The notes: generated by a model from the letters alone, not told the origin. A DNA stretch of 37,036 nucleotides from Nitrospirota bacterium (GCA_016194305.1 JACQBW010000010.1:1-37036); one strand, 5' to 3'; positions 25,336 to 33,854 are shown, counted from the first letter of the stretch. Made by a program: numbers and translations.

Positions 25336-26108
25336 TCCAAAGAGCACTCTCGGGTCTTGCCGTTTTAGTCTTGTTCTTCTTTCTATTCAGTGGAGAAGGT
25401 AACGCGACTCGCGAATTTAAGGTCTATCCCTCGCAGACTGCGCCGGAAGGAGAAGTCGAATCTTCTTTCTGGAACAACTATACCTCCTCCAACAGCCAAC
25501 CGTATTCATTCAAGGGAAATCCGGTCAGCAAATCGGACTTAATGGAATATTCTCTGGAACTGGAATATGGTGTCACCGACCGGTTGACGATCGAAGGATA
25601 TGGGGATTTCGAACAACCAAAGGGAGAATCTTTTCAATATGTCGGAGCAAAAGCGGTTTTGGCTCGCTATCATATTTTCCAGGAAGACGAAAGGTTTTGG
25701 GATACATCCATTTATCTGGAATATTCCCTTCCAAACGAGGCCTACAATCCCTCAGAGGAGCTGGAAGCCCGACTTCTCCTGGAAAAAGCAGTGGATCGAT
25801 GGTCTGTCAGGTTGAATCCGATCCTGAGCAAACCGGTCAGCGGTCCCGAGGTGTCGGGAGGGATTGAATTGGCCTATGCCGCCGGGATTTACTGGAGGAT
25901 GTTTCACACCTTTGTCCCGGATCTTGAATTCTTTGGGGAGTTCGGAGAGTTGAAAAACAGTCCGAAACATATCCACTATCTCTTTCCGGGTTTTTCAGTC
26001 AACTTCGGCACCGGGTGGAAATGGGAATCGGGTATTGGAATGGGAATGACCTCCGAGAGCGATCGGGTGATCATTAAGAACATGATTAGTTATTCCACGA
26101 TCTTTTAA
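25332..26108 (+). CDS. Outer-membrane protein of the iron operon, unknown
   Basis: A 258-residue protein with a signal peptide (about 1-26) and a barrel-like body of alternating aromatic and polar residues: LEYSLELEYGVTDRLTIEGY, FWDTSIYLEYSLPNE, WSVRLNPILSKPVSG, FGTGWKWESGIGMGM. It ends in a C-terminal Phe (SYSTIF), typical of proteins assembled by the Bam machine. No family is recognised. Its ATG overlaps the FTR1 stop, so it is the fourth gene of the fur operon and may let iron through the outer membrane; this role is inferred from position. It converges with the next gene, with one base between the stops. Confidence 0.8.
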   Translation: MIQRALSGLAVLVLFFFLFSGEGNATREFKVYPSQTAPEGEVESSFWNNYTSSNSQPYSFKGNPVSKSDLMEYSLELEYGVTDRLTIEGYGDFEQPKGESFQYVGAKAVLARYHIFQEDERFWDTSIYLEYSLPNEAYNPSEELEARLLLEKAVDRWSVRLNPILSKPVSGPEVSGGIELAYAAGIYWRMFHTFVPDLEFFGEFGELKNSPKHIHYLFPGFSVNFGTGWKWESGIGMGMTSESDRVIIKNMISYSTIF

Positions 26109-26109
26109 T

Positions 26110-26817
26110 TTAAAGCGCAAAATTAAGGTTCAAAGTTGCCGAGAGCTCACTAATAATTCTCAACTCCATGCCGAGTGAGAGCCCTTTTTGAATATTAAAA
26201 TCAAGTCCCCCAAATAGTCCAAGTAGCCCGTCTTGGTCAAAATCAGTCTGTCCACCAGGTCCCAGTGGATCCGCTATTTTTGTGGTCGTTTTCGTAATTT
26301 GAAGACCCAGATAGGGGGTCAATTCCGGCTGGTTTTCAAAACTGAGACCTCCAAAAAGTCCAAACTCGCTCCAATCGGCATCACTGCTCAATCCGGGCCC
26401 AAAGTCGATAGAACTCCGAGCCAGCGCAAGTTTGGCTCCCCCGCCAAATTTAATATGTTCCCGCTTGACTTCTCCTAACGTTGCTTTGGCTCCGATTTCG
26501 ACGCCGAGACCATATTTCCCGTCCGCGGTTCCGCTTCCATAATCGATGCTTTCATCTGAAAATCCCGCATTTCCAAAAAAGCCCATATTCCGATCAATCC
26601 CGTATTTAAAATTAAAAAGAAGGCGATCGCCCTTGCCGGTAATCTTGTATCCATTGGACTTGAAATCTTGGGAATAAATGTCGATCGTCGGGCCGATGGT
26701 CAACTGCTGGGGAGAGGCCTGATTCGTCGGATTTCCAATCGGGAATGCCTGCGCCGCGAGGGGGATGGAGGTGATGAATAGAAAAAGGATCAAGGGTAAT
26801 TTAAATCGAACGGTCAT
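26110..26817 (-). CDS. Outer-membrane beta-barrel protein, unknown
   Basis: A 235-residue protein with a signal peptide (about 1-24, ending AAQAF). Its glycine-rich alternating strands suggest an eight- to ten-strand barrel: YGIDRNMGFFGNAGFSDESI, YGLGVEIGAKATLG, FGLFGGLSFE, GLDFNIQKGLSLGMELRII. The pattern is like OmpW/OmpA-type small barrels, with no specific family match. The C-terminus is NLNFAL rather than an aromatic residue. It is transcribed toward the fur operon and stands alone. Confidence 0.75.
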   Translation of the reverse strand: MTVRFKLPLILFLFITSIPLAAQAFPIGNPTNQASPQQLTIGPTIDIYSQDFKSNGYKITGKGDRLLFNFKYGIDRNMGFFGNAGFSDESIDYGSGTADGKYGLGVEIGAKATLGEVKREHIKFGGGAKLALARSSIDFGPGLSSDADWSEFGLFGGLSFENQPELTPYLGLQITKTTTKIADPLGPGGQTDFDQDGLLGLFGGLDFNIQKGLSLGMELRIISELSATLNLNFAL

Positions 26818-26990
26818 CGTACTTTCCTTTCTAATAGAATTCGTTAAAACTGGTCTTTTTGTAACACAGGAATAAATCTGTTTGCAAGTTGAAACGGGAT
26901 TTCTGTTGATTCCATCCCGGGGCTCTTCTATGATTTGAGCTACGTACTCTGGGAATCCAGCTCATCATCTTGCCCATAAGGAACTCTTTA

Positions 26991-27842
26991 ATGAAAGAAG
27001 AGATCTGGTTACTCATTGGACATGGGAGCCGCGATCAGGAAGGAAATGAGGAATTTCTCAAACTGGTCGAGAAATTGAGAAAAAAGAACAGGTCCAGAAG
27101 GATTGATGGTGCATTCCTGGAGTTGGCAGAGCCGAATATGAGAGAAGTTCTCGACGGGTACGGTGATTCTGGCCGAAAAACGGTCTGGATTCTGCCGCTG
27201 CTTCTTTTTGGCGCAGGACATTCCAAGACTGAAATCCCGAAAGTAATCCATAAGGCACGAATCAGACATCCCCATGTGGAATACCGCTATGGTACGCCCA
27301 TTGGCATTCATTCTTCGCTCCTTAGGATGGTGGGTGAACAGATTCATCTGACTGAAAAAGGTGCCAGGCCGTTTGGAAGAGAGGAGACCGCGGTATTAAT
27401 CATCGGGAGGGGGAGTTCAGATCCCGACGCCAACAGTGATCTGCATAAAGTCTCTCGTCTGTTATGGGAGGAACATCGCTTTGGATGGGTTGAGACCTGT
27501 TTTATCGGCGTGACCGAGCCAGATCTTCCTACTGGGATAAAACGGTGCGTTCAATTGGGAGCAAAACGAATCATCGTAATGCCTTATTTCATCTTTACTG
27601 GAGCGATGATCAAGCGGGTCGAAGCATTATTAGTTGATAGCCGGCCTCTTTATCAGGAGATTGAAATTCTATTGGGTCAATATTTCGGTAAAGATCCGCA
27701 ATTTCTGGAATTAATCGAAGAGCGGTTTGCCGAAATTAAGAAAGGTCCTGTGTTGATGAACTGTGATTTATGCAAGATCCAGTTTCCGGAGTTAACAGGT
27801 TCAAAAATGCTCTTAAATGAAAAGCCTCACTCATGCCGCTAA
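26991..27842 (+). CDS. cbiX: Sirohydrochlorin chelatase, CbiX/SirB family
   Basis: This 283-residue chelatase is built from two CbiX-type halves. The N-terminal half has the metal-site histidines in LLIGHGSRDQ and LLFGAGHSKTEIP. The second half has VLIIGRGSSDPDANSD and PYFIFTGAMIKRV, a form normal for the long CbiX class, followed by a cysteine-containing tail (MNCDLCKIQF...SC). It inserts Co2+ (cobalamin route) or Fe2+ (siroheme route) into sirohydrochlorin. ATG 26991 follows AAGGA; an upstream TTG (26970) is in frame but lacks a site. It overlaps the next gene by ten bases. Confidence 0.88.
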   Translation: MKEEIWLLIGHGSRDQEGNEEFLKLVEKLRKKNRSRRIDGAFLELAEPNMREVLDGYGDSGRKTVWILPLLLFGAGHSKTEIPKVIHKARIRHPHVEYRYGTPIGIHSSLLRMVGEQIHLTEKGARPFGREETAVLIIGRGSSDPDANSDLHKVSRLLWEEHRFGWVETCFIGVTEPDLPTGIKRCVQLGAKRIIVMPYFIFTGAMIKRVEALLVDSRPLYQEIEILLGQYFGKDPQFLELIEERFAEIKKGPVLMNCDLCKIQFPELTGSKMLLNEKPHSCR

Positions 27843-28252
27843 AGGACATGTCACTTGCCGAACTCTCCTGGACGGGTGTTTCCTTCGGGGCTCTTTGGGG
27901 CCTACTGAATTTCGGCCTGGATTACCTCTTTAGAAATGACGGGCTGGACGGGTCAATTCCCTTGCTCATTTTATCATTTTCAGTCGCGGGCGCCTTATTT
28001 TCCTTGTTTATCCTTTTTCTGGCCGCCTGGTTTGCCGATGCCGAAAGGCAAAGTCCTTATCTGACCATGATTCGTATCTCTGTTTTAATCTGGCTGATTT
28101 CTGTGGTGATGGGAGGAGTCGCCAGCCGATATAATCCTGACCGGTACCATTTTGACTGGATGGATCACTTTTGGGGCGGAAGCAAGGTCCTTCTTCTTGG
28201 GTTTCTACTGGGATGGCGGATCAAACGATTGACGCTTAAGCGGTTCGGATAA
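27833..28252 (+). CDS. Small polytopic membrane protein, unknown
   Basis: A 139-residue protein with about four spans (near 11-30, 42-66, 80-98 and 115-130), an RYNPDRYHFDWMDHFWGGSK loop rich in His and Trp, and a basic C-terminus (WRIKRLTLKRFG). No family was recognised. The ten-base overlap with cbiX suggests coupled expression, so a link to metal or corrinoid handling is possible, but this is inference only. Confidence 0.65.
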   Translation: MPLKDMSLAELSWTGVSFGALWGLLNFGLDYLFRNDGLDGSIPLLILSFSVAGALFSLFILFLAAWFADAERQSPYLTMIRISVLIWLISVVMGGVASRYNPDRYHFDWMDHFWGGSKVLLLGFLLGWRIKRLTLKRFG

Positions 28253-28381
28253 GATTTGATTTCGACCATATCCATCTCCATTTCGCTTTAACTGGAAAAA
28301 TCCTTCTCCGCAGGCTTTCCATCGCTCGAAATTTCCACAATTCTCCTGCTTGACTTCGTTTAAAGAATTAAGGTAACATTC

Positions 28382-28429
28382 AAACTTTTTGCGGATCTGT
28401 CAATAGATTCAACAAATTTCAAAAAGTTT
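28382..28429 (+). promoter_or_regulatory. Inverted repeat in the pntAA leader
   Basis: AAACTTTTTG (28382-28391) and CAAAAAGTTT (28420-28429) form a perfect ten-pair inverted repeat around a 28-base loop, ending 22 bases before the pntAA ATG. Flanking bases (AAGGTAA and TTAACCTT) partly extend the pairing. It could be an operator or a leader hairpin. The rest of 28253-28451 shows nothing recognisable except an AAGGA ribosome-binding site. Confidence 0.5.
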
Positions 28430-28451
28430 AACCTTTTTAAGGATTTCAATA

Positions 28452-29591
28452 ATGAAAATAGGCATTCCTAAAGAGATCGTTCCTCAAGAACGACGGGTGG
28501 CGCTCATCCCGGAGTCAGTCAAGAGGATCATCAAGAAGGGATTTGAAGTACAAATCGAAACTGGTGCGGGAGATCTCTCGATCATTCCTGATATCGAATA
28601 TGAAAAGGCGGGAGCAAAAATCGTTCCCAGTGCAGAAGCCCTTTATGGCGATTGCGAAATCATCTTAAAAGTTCAGAAGCCTTCTCCCAATCCGAAAACC
28701 GGCAAAGATGAAGCGGATCTGATCAAGGAAGGGGGTTTTCTGATTGCCTTTCTTCAGCCCGTAAACAATCCGGACCTGATTAAAAGACTCGCCGCTCGCA
28801 ATATTACTTCTTTTTCAATGGATGCCATCCCTCGTACGACACTGGCCCAGAGCATGGATGCATTAAGCTCCATGGCCACGATCGCCGGTTACAAGGCGGT
28901 GCTGACTGCGGCCAATGCAATCGGTCGGTTTTTTCCGATGTTTATGACAGCCGCGGGCACGATTGCTCCGGCAAAAGTGCTCGTCATTGGGGCGGGTGTC
29001 GCAGGTTTGCAGGCCATCGCAACCGCAAAACGCCTGGGTGCCGTTGTCGAAGTATTCGATACCCGGCCCGCCGCGCGCGAACAGGCGGAAAGTCTGGGGG
29101 TGAAGGCGATCAAAATGGATGAACTGGCCCAGGAGGAGACCGAAACCAAAGGGGGCTATGCTAAAGAGATATCGGAAGAGAGTCATAAGAAAGAGCTCGA
29201 GTTGATTAAGAAACATGCCATCGTCTCCGACGTGGTGATTACGACGGCTCAGATTTACGGGAAAAAAGCGCCCATCCTTTTTCCGGAATCCACTGTCAAA
29301 GAGATGAAAAAGGGTTCTTGTATCGTCGACCTGGCCGTCGAGCAGGGAGGAAATTGCGAATTGACCGAGGCAGGCAAAGAGGTGATCAAACATGGCGTGA
29401 TTATCAATGGATTTGTCAATGTTCCGAGTTCCCTCCCTTTTCATGCCAGCCAGATGTATTCAAGGAATATCGAAAAGTTCTTTTTTCATTTGACGAACGA
29501 AAAAGGATTCAAACTCGATTTGAATGAAGAGATTACGAAGGGTTCGATCATTACCCATAACCACGAAGTGATATTCGGAAAAGCAAAATAA
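28452..29591 (+). CDS. pntAA: NAD(P) transhydrogenase subunit alpha part 1
   Basis: This 379-residue cytoplasmic NAD(H)-binding domain I of proton-translocating transhydrogenase belongs to the split three-gene form found outside enterobacteria. It opens with MKIGIPKEIVPQERRVALIP (alanine dehydrogenase/PNT N-domain). The NAD site is VLVIGAGVAGLQAIATAKRL followed by EVFDTRPAAREQ, and the RQD-type loop region (SMDALSSMATIAGYKAVL) is present. AAGGA stands nine bases before ATG. It heads the pntAA-pntAB-pntB operon. Confidence 0.96.
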   Translation: MKIGIPKEIVPQERRVALIPESVKRIIKKGFEVQIETGAGDLSIIPDIEYEKAGAKIVPSAEALYGDCEIILKVQKPSPNPKTGKDEADLIKEGGFLIAFLQPVNNPDLIKRLAARNITSFSMDAIPRTTLAQSMDALSSMATIAGYKAVLTAANAIGRFFPMFMTAAGTIAPAKVLVIGAGVAGLQAIATAKRLGAVVEVFDTRPAAREQAESLGVKAIKMDELAQEETETKGGYAKEISEESHKKELELIKKHAIVSDVVITTAQIYGKKAPILFPESTVKEMKKGSCIVDLAVEQGGNCELTEAGKEVIKHGVIINGFVNVPSSLPFHASQMYSRNIEKFFFHLTNEKGFKLDLNEEITKGSIITHNHEVIFGKAK

Positions 29592-29621
29592 GCTTTTCTA
29601 ACGCAGAAAGGAAAAGAATTT

Positions 29622-29909
29622 ATGTTATCTCCCTTGATGGTTGACATTTATGTTTTGATGCTGGCCAGCTTCGTTGGCTTTGAATTGATCCGTAAAGTTC
29701 CGCCAACGCTTCATACGCCTTTAATGTCAGGTACCAATGCGATCACCGGAATTTCCCTTGTGGGAGCGTTGGTCGCCGCCGGTCACGAAGGGGGAATGAT
29801 CACAAAATTTCTCGGACTCCTTGCTGTCATTTCCGCGGCCATCAATGTGGTGGGAGGTTTTATGCTGACCGATCGCATGTTAAAAATGTTCAGGAAGAAG
29901 GAAAAATAA
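29622..29909 (+). CDS. pntAB: NAD(P) transhydrogenase subunit alpha part 2
   Basis: This 95-residue protein with three spans is the membrane part of the alpha subunit. The conserved segment VPPTLHTPLMSGTNAITGIS is diagnostic. It forms the proton channel together with PntB. It lies 30 bases after pntAA, with an AAAGGA site, and five bases before pntB. Confidence 0.95.
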   Translation: MLSPLMVDIYVLMLASFVGFELIRKVPPTLHTPLMSGTNAITGISLVGALVAAGHEGGMITKFLGLLAVISAAINVVGGFMLTDRMLKMFRKKEK

Positions 29910-29914
29910 AAGAT

Positions 29915-31297
29915 ATGCAGAGCCAAATCATTAATATTGTTTACCTCATATCATCCGCACTGGTCATTCTTGGAATTAAACGCCTTGGACACCCGGATAC
30001 GGCCCGTTCCGGAAATCTCTTCTCCACGCTGGCGATCTTTCTTGCTGTCACCGTGACCCTTCTTAATAAGGAGATTGTAACTTTTAACACCATTCTTATC
30101 GGGGCGGTGATCGGCGGGGGAATCGGTTTAATGTTTGCCCGAATGGTGAAGATGACCGAAATGCCCGAAATGGTGGCCATGTTAAACGGATTTGGGAGTA
30201 TCTCCTCCGCCATGATCGGCATTACCGAATTTTACAGAACGTTTCCGAATCAAAACGGCTTTGACGTCACCGCCATCGTCTTATCGGCGATTGTGGGGAC
30301 CAGTACCTTTTCAGGCAGCATTATTGCGTTCGCCAAACTGCGCGAATTAATGACCGGGAAAGCGATTCTGTACAAATTTCAGCACCCGCTTAATCTCCTG
30401 ATGTTCCTCGGTATTGTCGGTTACTCCATCTATCTGCCTTACCAGCCGGACAGCAATTTTTCTTTCATCATGATTAATGTCCTCTCTCTCATTCTCGGCA
30501 TTACCCTCGTTTTACCCATTGGCGGAGCAGACATGCCTGTGGTCATTTCGCTTCACAATTCTTACTCGGGAATTGCCGTGGTCGTGACCGGATTTCTTTT
30601 TAATAACAATGTCTTGATTATTGTCGGATCGATCGTGGGTTCTTCCGGAATGATCCTGACCTATATCATGTGCAAAGGAATGAATCGGTCGGTTATCAAT
30701 GTGATGTTCGGCGCGATGGCCCAGAAACAGAAAGCAGCAGCTTCCGGTGCCACGGGAGGTCCGAGAGGCGCAGTCAAGGAGTTTTCGATTGAAGATGCGG
30801 TTACGGTTCTGCAGAACTGCCGTTCGCTCATTGTGGTTCCCGGCTATGGTCTCGCCGCGGCACAGGCCCAACACGCCGTCAGGGAACTGGGTGATCTGCT
30901 TGAAGAGAGGGGAGTGACCGTCAAATATGCCATCCACCCTGTCGCGGGACGCATGCCTGGCCACATGAATGTCCTCCTTGCGGAGGCCAATGTTCCCTAT
31001 CCGCAGTTGTACGACATGGATGACATCAATGAAGAATTTTCAAAATGCGACGTGTCGTTGGTCATCGGGGCCAATGATGTGGTTAATCCTGCGGCCAAAA
31101 CGAATCCTGCCAGTCCGATTTACGGGATGCCGATCCTCGATGTGGAGAGCACGAAGACCATCATCGTGCTCAAAAGAAGCATGAATCCGGGTTTTGCCGG
31201 GATAGAAAACGAACTGTTTGAAAGGCCCAATACGATGATGGTATTTGGTGATGCGAAAAAGACGGTCAATGAGTTTATAAAAGGGATTAAAGAATAA
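29915..31297 (+). CDS. pntB: NAD(P) transhydrogenase subunit beta
   Basis: This 460-residue protein combines about nine spans (domain II) with the C-terminal NADP(H)-binding domain III: VVPGYGLAAAQAQHAVRELG, HPVAGRMPGHMNVLLAEANV, VIGANDVVNPAAK and LKRSMNPGFAGIEN. The enzyme uses the proton gradient to make NADPH from NADH. Domain III is complete and the length is normal. Confidence 0.96.
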   Translation: MQSQIINIVYLISSALVILGIKRLGHPDTARSGNLFSTLAIFLAVTVTLLNKEIVTFNTILIGAVIGGGIGLMFARMVKMTEMPEMVAMLNGFGSISSAMIGITEFYRTFPNQNGFDVTAIVLSAIVGTSTFSGSIIAFAKLRELMTGKAILYKFQHPLNLLMFLGIVGYSIYLPYQPDSNFSFIMINVLSLILGITLVLPIGGADMPVVISLHNSYSGIAVVVTGFLFNNNVLIIVGSIVGSSGMILTYIMCKGMNRSVINVMFGAMAQKQKAAASGATGGPRGAVKEFSIEDAVTVLQNCRSLIVVPGYGLAAAQAQHAVRELGDLLEERGVTVKYAIHPVAGRMPGHMNVLLAEANVPYPQLYDMDDINEEFSKCDVSLVIGANDVVNPAAKTNPASPIYGMPILDVESTKTIIVLKRSMNPGFAGIENELFERPNTMMVFGDAKKTVNEFIKGIKE

Positions 31298-31317
31298 TCC
31301 AAAAAGAGAGGGTAAAT

Positions 31318-31764
31318 ATGAAAGTGATTTTAAAGGAAGATGTCGATCATTTAGGGAAGATGGGAACACTCGTGGAAGTGAAAGACGGTTTTGCCCGAAA
31401 TTATCTGCTCCCAAACCGAAAAGCGGTTCTGGCAACGGATAAAAACACCAAGGAACTGGAGCACGAACGAAAGATTATTGATATTAAATTGAAGAAAATC
31501 AAAAAAGAAGCTGAAGGACTTGGAGAAAGAATTCAGGCTGTAACGCTTCACATTCAAGTTCAGGCAGGAGAAGAAGACAAATTATTTGGATCGGTTACTG
31601 CGCAAGATATTGTTGAAGCCCTTGAAAAGGAATCGATTTCCATTGATAAGAAAAAAATTTTATTGGAAAAACCGCTCAAAGAACTTGGCATATTTCCTGT
31701 TCCGGTCAAGCTCCATTCAGACGTAATTGCCAATCTTAAAGTATCAGTCGAAAAGCTGGCCTGA
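31318..31764 (+). CDS. rplI: 50S ribosomal protein L9
   Basis: This 148-residue protein matches L9: the N-terminal RNA-binding domain MKVILKEDVDHLGKMGTLVE with the signature GFARNYLLPNRKAV, a long connecting helix, and the C-terminal domain ending IFPVPVKLHSDVIANLKVSV. A GAGAGGG site precedes ATG. It lies 20 bases after pntB rather than beside rpsR/rpsF, an unusual position. It converges with the pseudopilin gene seven bases away. Confidence 0.96.
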   Translation: MKVILKEDVDHLGKMGTLVEVKDGFARNYLLPNRKAVLATDKNTKELEHERKIIDIKLKKIKKEAEGLGERIQAVTLHIQVQAGEEDKLFGSVTAQDIVEALEKESISIDKKKILLEKPLKELGIFPVPVKLHSDVIANLKVSVEKLA

Positions 31765-31771
31765 ACCACCT

Positions 31772-32404
31772 TTATTTTGGTTCGTCCGTGATTGAACCGA
31801 TTGTAGGGCAGGGAGGAGCGAGGAGGGGCACAGCCCCGGTATTCGCACTCTCTGAGCCAGGCGTCGTAATCGGGCGCGCAATGGCTTGGACTACGAGAGG
31901 CATTTCGACGATAAATAGCCACTCGCGATATTGTTGTTTATCCTCAAAACAGCGATCGATGACTTTGAAGTGAGACGTTTTCAAAGGTTTTTCAGTGCTT
32001 CCGCTCCGAACACCTATTAAACCTTTGGCAGGATCAAAAATGGGGACAAATTCGCCGCCTGTTATGGGATCTTTATAGAGTTTTCTCAGATATCTTTTTG
32101 AATCGGGGCTGTTGGGATCTTTTATCAGATCCTCGACCGAATGCGGATATCTCTTAAGTGGATTCAGATTTTTATACTGAGTAATGGCAAATCTGAATTC
32201 ATTCCCCCGAAATAACAATTCCTTTTCCTTTTCACGCTTGGCGACCGTTTTCCACTGGTAGGCGACTCCGGTTAACGATATTCCGATGATCACAATAAGC
32301 GCCATCAGAGAGAGGTAGCTGAACCCGTCCCGGCCCGCGACAGTATTCCAATTGAACTTAACCATTCGTTTTAGAATAGGCTGGAAAGGGACCATTTCTA
32401 ACAC
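31772..32404 (-). CDS. Type II secretion/type IV pilus pseudopilin-like protein
   Basis: About 210 residues from GTG 32404 (ATG 32395 is possible). After a short basic leader comes a prepilin site, GRDG then FSYLSLMALIVIIGIS, giving a mature N-terminus with Phe1 and a hydrophobic alpha helix. Ser stands at position 5 instead of the usual Glu. The remainder, KREKEKELLFRGNEFRFAIT with KRYPHSVEDLIKDP and YLRKLYKDPITG, matches a known GspG-related group annotated as type II secretion system protein that typically lacks Glu5. The C-terminal 35 residues are Pro/Ala/Thr-rich. It probably sits in the inner membrane and may join a pseudopilus; no other pilus gene is nearby. Confidence 0.78.
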   Translation of the reverse strand: MLEMVPFQPILKRMVKFNWNTVAGRDGFSYLSLMALIVIIGISLTGVAYQWKTVAKREKEKELLFRGNEFRFAITQYKNLNPLKRYPHSVEDLIKDPNSPDSKRYLRKLYKDPITGGEFVPIFDPAKGLIGVRSGSTEKPLKTSHFKVIDRCFEDKQQYREWLFIVEMPLVVQAIARPITTPGSESANTGAVPLLAPPCPTIGSITDEPK

Positions 32405-32521
32405 CCAATTTCCAAGGCCAAAACGGAACGCTTATTCATAATATCGATTGACATGTTTTTCTTAAATTGAGTAGAATTCCACAGCGATCATACCGATTTC
32501 TTTGTAATATCAGGAAAAAGA

Positions 32522-33679
32522 ATGGCATTGAATAACCGAACTGATTTATCGTTTTATTATAACGCCGTTCGGAATTTTTTTTTAGCTTTTTTATTCATTT
32601 TTTTCAGTTTATCTTCTCTTTCCTGTCATTCTCCAGCCGCTCAAAACAAGATCCAAACCTCGTCCAATAAGTCTCTGTCCGTTGCAAAAACCCGTTTCTT
32701 GCCTGTCTGGACAAATTACCAGTTAAACGCCGGTGTTCACGCGATTGCATTTGAAGAGCCCCTGATTTGGGTAGGGACGGAACAAGGAGTGATTGTTTAT
32801 GATACGGCGACCGAAAAAGTGATTAAAAAATTCGACAATAAAAGCGGTCTTCTTTCAAACGACGTGACATCCATCGAAATTGACTCGAACGGCAATAAAT
32901 GGGTCGGAACCCATGGAGGGGGACTGGTCATCATTGGGGAGGGGCGCAAAAGGGAGATTAAGAAAATCTACAATGTCCCGTTACTTGCCGATCCCTTTGT
33001 TTATAAGACACTTTTTGATTCCAAAGGGAGGCTCTGGGTGGCGACCTGGAAAGGGGTTAATCTTTATGACGGAAAGCGCTGGATGAAGTTTACGAAGGAA
33101 AATGGCCTGGTTGATAACTGGGTCTATTCATTGGGGATCGATCCGAAAGGAACCCTCTGGTTCGGGACCGAAGGGGGAGTCAATTCGTTTGACGGGACGC
33201 GATGGGAGACGTTCACTCACCAGAATGGCCTTGGAGCTGAACTGAAAGATATTCCTGAATTTGAAAAAATAGTCAATGCCAGCAGGCACCATGCGTCAAC
33301 ACCCGGCAAGGAAGCTGAAGGGTATAATCCGAACTATATTCTTTCTTTGGCCATTGATCAAAACGGGACGAAATGGTTTGGCACGTGGGGAGCGGGATTA
33401 TCGCGGTTTGACGGGAAAGTCTGGAAAAATTTTACCATGAAGGATGGGTTACCGGGCAATTTTGTTGCCGATATTTCTGTGGATTCTGACAATGGTCTGT
33501 GGATTGGAACGGAAGGAGGCATCGGCTATTTTAACGGAACGGAGTGGACCAAATATACACGGGAAGATGGACTCATCGACGATTCCGTCTTTACCATCGC
33601 GAGAGATAAGAAGGGGTCCAAATGGTTCGGCACGCTCGATGGGATCAGCAAACTCGAAAGATTGACCCCTCAGTTATAG
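32522..33679 (+). CDS. Two-component-regulator-type beta-propeller protein, secreted
   Basis: A 385-residue protein with a long N-terminal hydrophobic signal (about 17-35) ending in LSSLSC, an imperfect lipobox, followed by a beta-propeller of repeated Reg_prop blades. At least six copies of a W(I/V/F)GTxGG(V/L) unit are visible, such as LIWVGTEQGVIVYD, KWVGTHGGGLVI, LWFGTEGGVNSFDG and LWIGTEGGIGYFNG, each followed by W..(F/Y)T..(D/N)GL. In hybrid histidine kinases such propellers sense ligands, but here no kinase is attached, so it is an extracytoplasmic binding or scaffold protein of unknown ligand. It lies 175 bases upstream of the multiheme cytochrome gene. Confidence 0.85.
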   Translation: MALNNRTDLSFYYNAVRNFFLAFLFIFFSLSSLSCHSPAAQNKIQTSSNKSLSVAKTRFLPVWTNYQLNAGVHAIAFEEPLIWVGTEQGVIVYDTATEKVIKKFDNKSGLLSNDVTSIEIDSNGNKWVGTHGGGLVIIGEGRKREIKKIYNVPLLADPFVYKTLFDSKGRLWVATWKGVNLYDGKRWMKFTKENGLVDNWVYSLGIDPKGTLWFGTEGGVNSFDGTRWETFTHQNGLGAELKDIPEFEKIVNASRHHASTPGKEAEGYNPNYILSLAIDQNGTKWFGTWGAGLSRFDGKVWKNFTMKDGLPGNFVADISVDSDNGLWIGTEGGIGYFNGTEWTKYTREDGLIDDSVFTIARDKKGSKWFGTLDGISKLERLTPQL

Positions 33680-33854
33680 GCATCATTTAGTAGTAATCAT
33701 TGGGAACAGAGTGGCAACTTAATCCTCACGTTTAGAAACGTCGTCTCGCCCCGTCCGGAGACTGTAATAACTCTTTGATTTATTTATAAAAAATAAAGAA
33801 TAAGAGATGTTGAAACGGTATCTTTTTTGCATATTTACTTGTTAATTTGCGCTT

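Noticed and set aside
26936-26964. Inverted repeat TGAGCT...AGCTCA before cbiX
   Set aside because: Six pairs with a 17-base gap and no U-tract or other signal; likely chance.
27418-27640. Loss of the histidine in the second half of CbiX (GRGSSD instead of HGSxD)
   Set aside because: This GRGSSDPDAN form is typical of the long two-domain CbiX class, so it is not unusual.
28863-29444. Long antisense open reading frames (193 and 86 residues) inside pntAA
   Set aside because: They mirror the coding frame of a strongly conserved gene and show no domain features.
30512-30964. 150-residue antisense frame inside pntB
   Set aside because: A shadow of the sense frame: the sequence is His/Arg/Asp-rich, with no start context.
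31765-31790. GAACCA...TGGTTC hairpin between rplI and the pseudopilin gene
   Set aside because: It lies partly in the pseudopilin coding end and has no following T run in either direction, so it is not a convincing bidirectional terminator.
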